This document shows positions 57,867 through 64,000 of a stretch of 64,000 nucleotides of DNA, piece after piece; the first letter of the stretch is position 1; each line of letters begins with the position of its first letter. The notes beneath the pieces are model-generated. The model worked only from the letters and a program-made list of their open reading frames with translations, did not search any database and was not told the origin of the DNA. Where the stretch lies: NCBI GenBank assembly GCA_946411505.1, contig CAMKEG010000008.1, forward strand, positions 56,612 through 120,611. The letters run 5' to 3'. Source of the DNA: an uncultured Treponema sp. (GTDB taxonomy: Bacteria; Spirochaetota; Spirochaetia; Treponematales; Treponemataceae). Both the position numbers and the translations under genes were made by a program.

Positions 57867-60800
57867 ATGAGAGAGCTTTTTTCGCTAAAAGCCGTTTTTT
57901 TCTCTTGCGCGATTTCTCTGGCGCTTTTTTCTTGTTCAAATTTGCAGGACGGAACGCAAGGCGCGGGCGGCTTGGTTGGCCAAGGGCAGGGCGCTCAAAG
58001 CTCCTCCGCCGCCATAACGCGGACGATTGGCGGAAGCCTTGTCATGACAGGCCTTTTTCCGCGCGGCTTTGGCTCCAAGCCTTCCGCCGTTTCCAAGACG
58101 CTTTTTCCTGAAGCCGATTCCGTCGACTCAAGCGCGCTCGACTATTTTGTGACGGCCTCCCACGCGGGCTTGTCCGATATTTCCGGAACCGTCACGGCGG
58201 GCGCAGGCGGCGCCCTTGCATATTCGATAACGCTTCCATTTAGTTCCGCAAGCGACAGCTGGAACCTTACTGTCACCGGAAAAGACGGCGCCGGAAAAAC
58301 CTTCCTTTCCTCGGACGCTGTGGCCATAAAAGCCAGCGACTCGGAAAAAGACATTTCGCTTTCATACGCCAAAGACCCTAGCGGCGATCCGGGCTCGATA
58401 AGCCTTTCCGTTCCGGTTTCCGCCGCAAGCGGAATAGCCAGCGCCGTCGTGACTTTTGGAACGGATGCGGCCCAAACCGTGAACGTTTCGGGCGGAAGCC
58501 TTTCGTTCTCAAAAAGCGGCGTGGCGCCAGGCGTTTACAGCGTTAAAATTTTATTCTACAGCGAAGCAAGCGGCGGCGGCGAAGTTCTCTATGCCATAAG
58601 CGAAACGGCCAACATTTACTCAAACCTTACGACATCCGTTCCCTACGGACAGGCCGAATACATAGAAAGCGGAAGCGCCTTCGCCTCAATTTCAGCCGCG
58701 ATGGTCTCCGCCATGCAGAATGTCGCGGAAGGCGGCATTTGGCTTGGCGGAACGGGCCCCACGGGAATAGCCGCCGACGATTCCAACAGCGGAACGAAAT
58801 TCAAGCCGGTGGCCAGCCTTTGGCGCGCGACGCAGATCGCCAACGCGCTTGCAGGCAGTGACGCGACAAAAACTTACACGATAAACGTTCAGGGAAACGT
58901 CCGCGCCGGAACCGACGACGAGGACGCGGAAATCGCGGCGGCGGCAAAGGTCGTCGTAAAGGGAACCAATTCAACAAACTATTGGACAATCAGCGGATAC
59001 GACGGAAGCGGCCCCAGCGACTTTGTCACTTCAAGCTCAGCGTCCGCGGCCTTTCAATATCTGGCCTTTGACAAGCTTACAGGCTTTGAAGTCGCCGCCG
59101 GAAAAGTCACGATGAACGATTGCCAAGTTTCAAACGGCTCTTCCGCCGAGAACGGAATCGCGGGCGGAATCACAGTTGACGCCGGCGCGGAATTTGTTTC
59201 GTCGCAAGGGCTTAAAATCACCGCCTGCGAAAATTCTGCGGGGGCTAAAAGCGGAGTCGCCGGCGGCGGAGGCGGAATCTGGAGCGAAGGAACAGTCAGC
59301 TTGACCGGCGCGGAGATTTCCGCTTGCGGAGCGGCAGGCGCGCTTTCTTGCGGCGGAGGAATTTTCGCAAAGGCTGGAACCGTTTCATTGATAAATTCTG
59401 TCGTTGACGGAAATTCCTCTATAAACGGCGGCGCGGGAATTTATGTCGTCGACGCAAGCCTTTCTGTTGACGCGGACTCAAGCGTGACAGACAATTCTGC
59501 CAGCGGCTCAAGCGCTTGCGGCGGCGGCTTGTATGTCTCAAACTCTTGCTCAAAAGAGATAACTTTGGCCGGAACGTTTTGCTCCAACTCCGCCAACGGC
59601 GGCGGGGCGGTTTACATCGCTTCCACAGCCGACTTTACGATTGGCTCCGGAGCGGTAATCGGAAAAGAGGGCGAAGGCAACACGGCGGCCTTTGGCGGCG
59701 GCGTTTACCACACTGGAAGCGGCGAGCTGAAAATGACGGGCGGAACGATAGCCTATAACGGAGCTTCGTCTAACGGCGCCGGCCTTTGCATGATGAGCGG
59801 AAAAACCGCCGTGATTTCCGGCGGCTCCATCCACCACAACGAATGTACTGGAAGCGGCTCAAACGGAAAGGGCGGCGGCGTTTACACAAACGGAACTCTT
59901 TATTTGGCCGGCGGAACTGTCAGCGCCAACTCCGCGCTGCGAGGCGGCGGCGTTTACAACGACTCTTCGGGAAAGGTTTTTGTTTACGGAACTGCCGTGA
60001 TAGGCGGCTCTTCTTCCGAAGAAGGAAACAAGGCTGTCGGAACGAACTGCTTTGGCGGCGGCGTGTTCAACGCGGGCTCTTGCTACTTTGGCTACAGCGC
60101 TTGGACAAGCAGTACTGAATATGAAGAAGAAGAATGGACGGGAAGCATAAGCGCCAACAGTTCGGAGAACAACGGGGGCGGAGTCCACAACGCCGCCTCC
60201 TTTAGAATGGCTAGCGGAACGATTGGAGGCGCGACGGACGCTTATGCCAACAGCGCTTCGGGTAACGGCGGCGGAATTTATTGCGGCGGAACAAACGTTA
60301 TCACTCTTGGCGCTTCCGCAGCTATTCCGCCTTCGTCAACAGGCGCCAACGACATTTACTTTAACAGTAGCAGCAACAAAATAGTTCTTATGAGCGAACT
60401 TACGGCGGACCTTCCGGCTGTCGGGCTTTTGGCGATTTCGACCGGAACGTCCGAAGCCTTGTTAAACAATGGCGTGACTGTGGTCACTGCGGAAGAATTT
60501 ACTATGGCCCAATTCTCCGCCTGCATGAACAAGCTGAGGCTAAAGCAAAATTTGCAATGGGAGTTGAAGTATGACATTCCCGCAAGCGCATCGTCGTGGA
60601 AAGCCAATGTAACGCAAGACAAGGAGTATGTTCCTGTGGAAGGAACGACATTTAGCGGCGGATCGACTGTTTCCAATTCTTCAGTGTTTATAACTGGCAG
60701 AACTTTGACGATTCCCAAGATGATTGTCGGCGTTCACGAAGTCACTCAAAGGGAATTCCAAAAGTATTGCTATTATTCACAAAGCAATAAGACTCCAAGC

Positions 60801-61499
60801 GACACTTACGGCGCAGGCGATAATTATCCCGCCTATTTTACAAGTTGGTATGACGCGATTGTTTACTGCAATTTGCGAAGCATTGATGATGGCTTGGATT
60901 CTGTGTATAGTTTGGAAGGAAAAAAAGACCCAAGGGAATGGCAATACATTGTCAAAGACGAAACGACAGGAAAATGCAGCGGCCCTAATACTGGATGTTC
61001 CGCCGCGGTTAAAACCGCATGGAACAATATCGCCTTTGACACAAGCGCAAACGGCTGGCGCATTCCTACGGAAGCGGAATGGGAATACTTGGCGCGAGGC
61101 GGAAGCCTTACAGGAACTCAGTATAAATATAGCGGAAGCGACAGTATAGGCGATGTCGCTTGGTACACAGGAAATGCGAGCGGCAAAACCCATCTAGTAA
61201 AAAGCAGGCCAAACACTACAACGCCAAAGGCCAATGATTGCGGCTTGTACGACATGACGGGAAACGTTTGGGAAGCATGCTGGGATTGGGGCGGCTCGGC
61301 ATACGGAGAGGAGTATGTTTATCCCATAACGCCAACAACTGGTCCGACTGGCGTTGACTCGGGAATACGCCGTGTCGTTCGCGGAGGAAGCTATAATTAC
61401 GGCGAGGCCCAAAGTTACGTTTACTATCGCGGCGTCAACAATGAGCCGCAAGACCGCTGGGAAAATTCCGGCTTCCGCGTCGTGCGAAACATTCCGTAA
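57867..61499 (+). CDS. Giant lipoprotein: beta-helix plus formylglycine-generating-enzyme-type C-terminus
   Basis: From ATG 57867 the protein has 1210 residues with a lipobox ending LALFSC-S. Residues about 30-270 are beta-rich with two repeated modules. Residues about 410-810 form a right-handed beta-helix with many GGG(I/V)Y units (SCGGGIFAKAGTVSL, GKGGGVYTNGTLYLAGG, NGGGVHNAASFRMASG). Residues about 922-1210 are a sulfatase-modifying-factor/FGE domain of the C-type-lectin fold: GVHEVTQREFQKYC, WRIPTEAEWEYLARGG, DMTGNVWEACWDWGG, RRVVRGGSYNYGEAQS and SGFRVVRNIP. It is probably surface-exposed. Catalytic FGE activity is not implied; in Treponema this fold often serves as a binding domain. Confidence 0.85.
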   Translation: MRELFSLKAVFFSCAISLALFSCSNLQDGTQGAGGLVGQGQGAQSSSAAITRTIGGSLVMTGLFPRGFGSKPSAVSKTLFPEADSVDSSALDYFVTASHAGLSDISGTVTAGAGGALAYSITLPFSSASDSWNLTVTGKDGAGKTFLSSDAVAIKASDSEKDISLSYAKDPSGDPGSISLSVPVSAASGIASAVVTFGTDAAQTVNVSGGSLSFSKSGVAPGVYSVKILFYSEASGGGEVLYAISETANIYSNLTTSVPYGQAEYIESGSAFASISAAMVSAMQNVAEGGIWLGGTGPTGIAADDSNSGTKFKPVASLWRATQIANALAGSDATKTYTINVQGNVRAGTDDEDAEIAAAAKVVVKGTNSTNYWTISGYDGSGPSDFVTSSSASAAFQYLAFDKLTGFEVAAGKVTMNDCQVSNGSSAENGIAGGITVDAGAEFVSSQGLKITACENSAGAKSGVAGGGGGIWSEGTVSLTGAEISACGAAGALSCGGGIFAKAGTVSLINSVVDGNSSINGGAGIYVVDASLSVDADSSVTDNSASGSSACGGGLYVSNSCSKEITLAGTFCSNSANGGGAVYIASTADFTIGSGAVIGKEGEGNTAAFGGGVYHTGSGELKMTGGTIAYNGASSNGAGLCMMSGKTAVISGGSIHHNECTGSGSNGKGGGVYTNGTLYLAGGTVSANSALRGGGVYNDSSGKVFVYGTAVIGGSSSEEGNKAVGTNCFGGGVFNAGSCYFGYSAWTSSTEYEEEEWTGSISANSSENNGGGVHNAASFRMASGTIGGATDAYANSASGNGGGIYCGGTNVITLGASAAIPPSSTGANDIYFNSSSNKIVLMSELTADLPAVGLLAISTGTSEALLNNGVTVVTAEEFTMAQFSACMNKLRLKQNLQWELKYDIPASASSWKANVTQDKEYVPVEGTTFSGGSTVSNSSVFITGRTLTIPKMIVGVHEVTQREFQKYCYYSQSNKTPSDTYGAGDNYPAYFTSWYDAIVYCNLRSIDDGLDSVYSLEGKKDPREWQYIVKDETTGKCSGPNTGCSAAVKTAWNNIAFDTSANGWRIPTEAEWEYLARGGSLTGTQYKYSGSDSIGDVAWYTGNASGKTHLVKSRPNTTTPKANDCGLYDMTGNVWEACWDWGGSAYGEEYVYPITPTTGPTGVDSGIRRVVRGGSYNYGEAQSYVYYRGVNNEPQDRWENSGFRVVRNIP

Positions 61500-61621
61500 T
61501 TCGCTTTCTAAAAAGTCCGCTCTATTTCCGCTCCGCTTGGGCCGGCTCCGCTCGCTTTCTTGATGTCAAGACCTTAATCGTTGTTTCGAGCGGTTTCACC
61601 GCGTCCGTTGGACGCTGCAGT

Positions 61622-62785
61622 TTATGTAGGCTCGCAAACCTTTCCATTGAACAAAACTTTTGGATGGACAATAATCCTAAGCTTTTTCTCCAGCGCGGAA
61701 AGCTTTCGCAATTCCCATTCGTCGCCGATTACGATGTTCACGCCGCTCTTTCCGGCGCGCGCGGTGCGGCCTGAGCGGTGGACAAAAAAGTCTTCGTCGC
61801 TTGGAAGGTCGCACTGGATTATGTAGCCGATGTCGGGAATGTCAAGGCCGCGGCTTGAAAGGTCGCTTGTAATCAATACCGGGCATTTGCCGCTCTTAAA
61901 ATGGGCCAAAACCGCCTGGCGCTCCTGGTTCTTTATCCTCGCGGTAAGCGCGGCGCAGTCGATTTTCTTGAACTTTAATTTTTGGTAAATGTTTTCGACT
62001 TGGTCGGCGCGGCTTGTAAAGACAAGCGCCTTTTTTGGCTCCAGGGCTCGAAGGATTGAGCGCAAAAGGTCGATTTTGTCGCGCCGTTCGGCAAAGAAAG
62101 CCCAATGCTCTATTTTTTCGCGCAAAACGTCTTCGGGCGGCAAAAGAATTGTCTCAAAGCCTAAAGCCGCGCCGCCTTCTTGGGCTTTTGAGAAGCGCGC
62201 GTCCTCAAGGAATTTTTGCGCCTTTTTTGTGATTGTCGCGCTGCAGGCGATTGTCTGAGTCTTTTCGTCAAAAAGCGATATGAGTTCCGCCGTTTCATCG
62301 GCTATTTCCTTTGAAACAAGGCGGTCGGCCTCGTCAAGAATCAAGGCGGCGGCGTTTTCTATTTTGAGCTTCTTTAATCGGCATAGCTCAAGCAAGCGGC
62401 TTACGGTTCCGACGACAATCGCCGGCTTTTCCTTTAGCGCGTCGATTTGCCTTTTGAGCGGGGCGCCGCCGATGAACAGCGAGCATTTTAGGTCCGTCAC
62501 GGAAGCCGCCGCCTGTTTTAGTTGGGAAGCCAGCTCGAATGTCGGGGAGACAATAACAAGGCGGACGGCCTTTGTCGGGTTGGGCTCCGATTCAATCTTT
62601 TGCAAAAGGGGCAGCAAAAAGGCGAAAGTTTTTCCGCTTCCTGTGGCCGACTGGAAGATTACGTTTTTTCCGGCCATAATCTCCGGGATTGTCCGCGTCT
62701 GCACGGCAGTCGGCTCGCTTATCCCAAGCGCGGCCAGCTTTTGGCAAAGGCCCTCGTTTATTCCTAATTCATTAAATCCGCTCAT
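61622..62785 (-). CDS. DEAD-box RNA helicase
   Basis: From ATG 62785 (MSGFNELGINEGL) the protein has 387 residues. Motifs are the Q-motif (GISEPTAVQTRTIP), motif I ATGSGKT, Ia SPTFELASQ, motif II DEAD (LILDEADRL), motif III SAT, then VFTSRADQVEN, LITSDLSSRGLDIPDI and motif VI HRSGRTARAG. It unwinds RNA in ribosome assembly or mRNA decay; the exact orthologue is unclear. The C-terminus is short, without a basic tail. A TATAGT box lies 6 nt before the ATG. Confidence 0.93.
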   Translation of the reverse strand: MSGFNELGINEGLCQKLAALGISEPTAVQTRTIPEIMAGKNVIFQSATGSGKTFAFLLPLLQKIESEPNPTKAVRLVIVSPTFELASQLKQAAASVTDLKCSLFIGGAPLKRQIDALKEKPAIVVGTVSRLLELCRLKKLKIENAAALILDEADRLVSKEIADETAELISLFDEKTQTIACSATITKKAQKFLEDARFSKAQEGGAALGFETILLPPEDVLREKIEHWAFFAERRDKIDLLRSILRALEPKKALVFTSRADQVENIYQKLKFKKIDCAALTARIKNQERQAVLAHFKSGKCPVLITSDLSSRGLDIPDIGYIIQCDLPSDEDFFVHRSGRTARAGKSGVNIVIGDEWELRKLSALEKKLRIIVHPKVLFNGKVCEPT

Positions 62786-62830
62786 GCGCTTACTATAGCG
62801 CAAAGCCGCGTTTTATGGTAGTATCTAAGA

Positions 62831-63934
62831 ATGAAATTTGGCATTGACACATTCGCCTGCGACAGCGGAAAAAGCGGCTTCGGCTCGTACTTGACCGGCT
62901 TGACGGCCAATCTTCCCGCCCAAGACGGCGTGGAATACATGCTTTTTGGTTCTCCGCTTGACAGGTACACATATTCCGACGAGATTCCTTTCCGCGAAGT
63001 CCGCTGCGGAGATTCGATGAACGCAAAAAGATGGTGGCACAATTTTTCCTCAAAAGGCTTTTACAAAAAGAACAAGGTTGACGCCGTTTTGTATCCAGCC
63101 GCCGCGCGCCTTTTGCCGGGCCGCTTTCCTGTTCCTGGCGTGGCGGTCTTGCATGATTCCCTCAGCATGGTTTTGGCCAAGGCCAAGTTTGCCCACCGGC
63201 TTACGCTAAAAGGCTTTGAGCGGGTTCAGGCGATAATCGTTCCGACAAATTTCATAAAAAACGACTTGCTGGGCCTCGGCTTTGACGGAAAAAAAATTCA
63301 TGTCGTCCGCCACGGAATCGACCACAACCTTTTTTACCAAAGGCCTCTTGACGACCAAACTGTGGTCAACGTAAAGCCCTTCGCGATAAAGAGGCCTTAC
63401 ATAATCTATCCGTCAAGCATAACAGGCGCCGGAAAAAAACACATAGAGCTGATAAAGGCTTTTGAGATTTTTAAGAAAAAAACTGGCGCCCCCCATCGCT
63501 TGGTTTTGGCCGGCGCGGAAAACGCTTGGGGCGGGCAAGTCCACGCGGCCGCCTTTGAGTCCTCCTGCGCGTCCGACATTTTCCTTACCGGTTTTTTTCC
63601 GCGCGAAGGCTTTCCGCTTTTGTGCGCAGGAGCGGACGCTTGCGTCTTTCCTTCCGTTCAAGAGGGAGTTGGGCTTCCGGTCGTCGAGGCGATGGCGTCC
63701 GGACTTCCTGTTGCCGCGTCCAATGCCGGAGCCCTTCCTGAAATTTGCGCCGGCAAGGCCGTTCTGTTTGACAGCGACAATTTGGAAGAAATGGCGGCCG
63801 CGATTGAAAAAGTTTGCGGCGACAAAAAGGCCCGGTCAAAAATGATTGCTGAAGGCCTGGCATGGAGCAAAAAATTCAACTGGCAGGAATGCGCCGAAAG
63901 CACAGTCAATTTGCTAAGGGAAGCGGCGGAGTAA
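62831..63934 (+). CDS. GT4-family glycosyltransferase
   Basis: The 367-residue GT-B enzyme has DTFACDSGKSGFGSYLTGL near the start, GVAVLHDSLSM, VPTNFIKNDLLG with VVRHGIDHNLF, PYIIYPSSITGAGKKHIELIKAF, and the nucleotide-sugar motif SVQEGVGLPVVEAMASGLPVAASNAGALPEIC near 275. GT4 enzymes transfer sugars from NDP-sugars (often mannose) to lipids or polysaccharides at the inner face of the membrane. The acceptor is unknown. A TAGTAT box with TGG before it ends 6 nt upstream of the ATG. Confidence 0.92.
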   Translation: MKFGIDTFACDSGKSGFGSYLTGLTANLPAQDGVEYMLFGSPLDRYTYSDEIPFREVRCGDSMNAKRWWHNFSSKGFYKKNKVDAVLYPAAARLLPGRFPVPGVAVLHDSLSMVLAKAKFAHRLTLKGFERVQAIIVPTNFIKNDLLGLGFDGKKIHVVRHGIDHNLFYQRPLDDQTVVNVKPFAIKRPYIIYPSSITGAGKKHIELIKAFEIFKKKTGAPHRLVLAGAENAWGGQVHAAAFESSCASDIFLTGFFPREGFPLLCAGADACVFPSVQEGVGLPVVEAMASGLPVAASNAGALPEICAGKAVLFDSDNLEEMAAAIEKVCGDKKARSKMIAEGLAWSKKFNWQECAESTVNLLREAAE

Positions 63935-63948
63935 ATGATAATGTCATT

Positions 63949-63975
63949 GAGGCGCGAAAATTTTGTTCGCGCCTC
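63949..63975. other. Hairpin after the glycosyltransferase gene
   Basis: GAGGCGCGAA (63949-63958) pairs perfectly with TTCGCGCCTC (63966-63975). It is followed by A-rich sequence rather than a T-run, so it is not a classical terminator. The dispersed repeat end (63985-64000) follows at the window edge. Confidence 0.55.
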
Positions 63976-64000
63976 AAAAAGACTGAGTCAAGGCTTTAAG

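Noticed and set aside
57867..61499. True formylglycine-generating enzyme activity for the giant lipoprotein
   Set aside because: No sulfatase gene lies nearby, the protein is a lipoprotein, and the fold is widely reused as a binding domain.
1..64000. CRISPR arrays, tRNA, rRNA, tmRNA, prophage or insertion-sequence genes
   Set aside because: None was recognised. The only repeat sets are those listed, with no regular spacer pattern, and the Rpn genes are the only mobile-element-like proteins.

Overview
The window looks like chromosome from a Treponema-type spirochaete. The evidence is the mix of a treponemal-style protein complement (many lipoproteins with a short lipobox, a major outer-membrane beta-barrel protein ending in Phe, an LptD-like protein, lipoproteins fused to sulfatase-modifying-factor domains), Gram-negative-type envelope genes, and a base composition near half G+C. 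No rRNA, tRNA or CRISPR array was recognised.

Layout. 1-1.6 kb: the tail of a gpsA-like gene, then ffh. 1.6-1.9 kb: a tiny hydrophobic-peptide gene with an opposing antisense promoter, resembling a type I toxin-antitoxin module. 1.9-5.9 kb: exported proteins and an NrnA-like DHH phosphoesterase. 5.9-12.5 kb: the most unusual part. A strongly expressed outer-membrane protein gene is followed by a 5.3-kb nested inverted repeat holding two convergent lipoprotein paralogues, two near-identical non-coding arms of about 360 bp, and two divergent Rpn-family (PD-(D/E)XK) recombination-promoting nuclease genes read from a symmetric promoter. The outer arms include the 3' end of the outer-membrane protein gene, so inversion would swap which lipoprotein follows it. 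A second copy of the toxin-like module lies directly against this cassette and shares a promoter motif with the Rpn genes. 12.9-26.7 kb: uvrA, lptD-like, a GPH sugar transporter, lon, an esterase and a c-di-GMP phosphodiesterase. 26.7-34.2 kb: a small protein, a tocopherol-cyclase-like protein, a WD40/beta-barrel protein and three lipoproteins, one preceded by a poly-G tract. 34.2-47.5 kb: clpB, rlmJ, an aldo/keto reductase, nadE, tyrS, a ParB-like/penicillin-binding-protein pair and an aconitase. 47.6-57.5 kb: a lipoprotein and a PilZ-like gene, convergent with a six-gene minus-strand run from smc through serS to an AI-2E-family permease. 57.5-64 kb: a giant lipoprotein (beta-helix plus formylglycine-generating-enzyme-type C-terminus), a DEAD-box helicase and a glycosyltransferase.

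Themes. The housekeeping genes cover protein targeting (ffh), repair (uvrA), proteostasis (lon, clpB), tRNA charging (tyrS, serS), NAD synthesis, cell wall (PBP1) and chromosome organisation (smc). Several of them have a -10 box only 6-9 nt before the start codon, suggesting leaderless mRNAs, and lon and clpB have the same promoter geometry. Surface-variation candidates are the invertible-looking lipoprotein cassette, the poly-G tract and the C-type-lectin-like fusion lipoprotein. All functional statements rest on reading the sequence; no database search was run.
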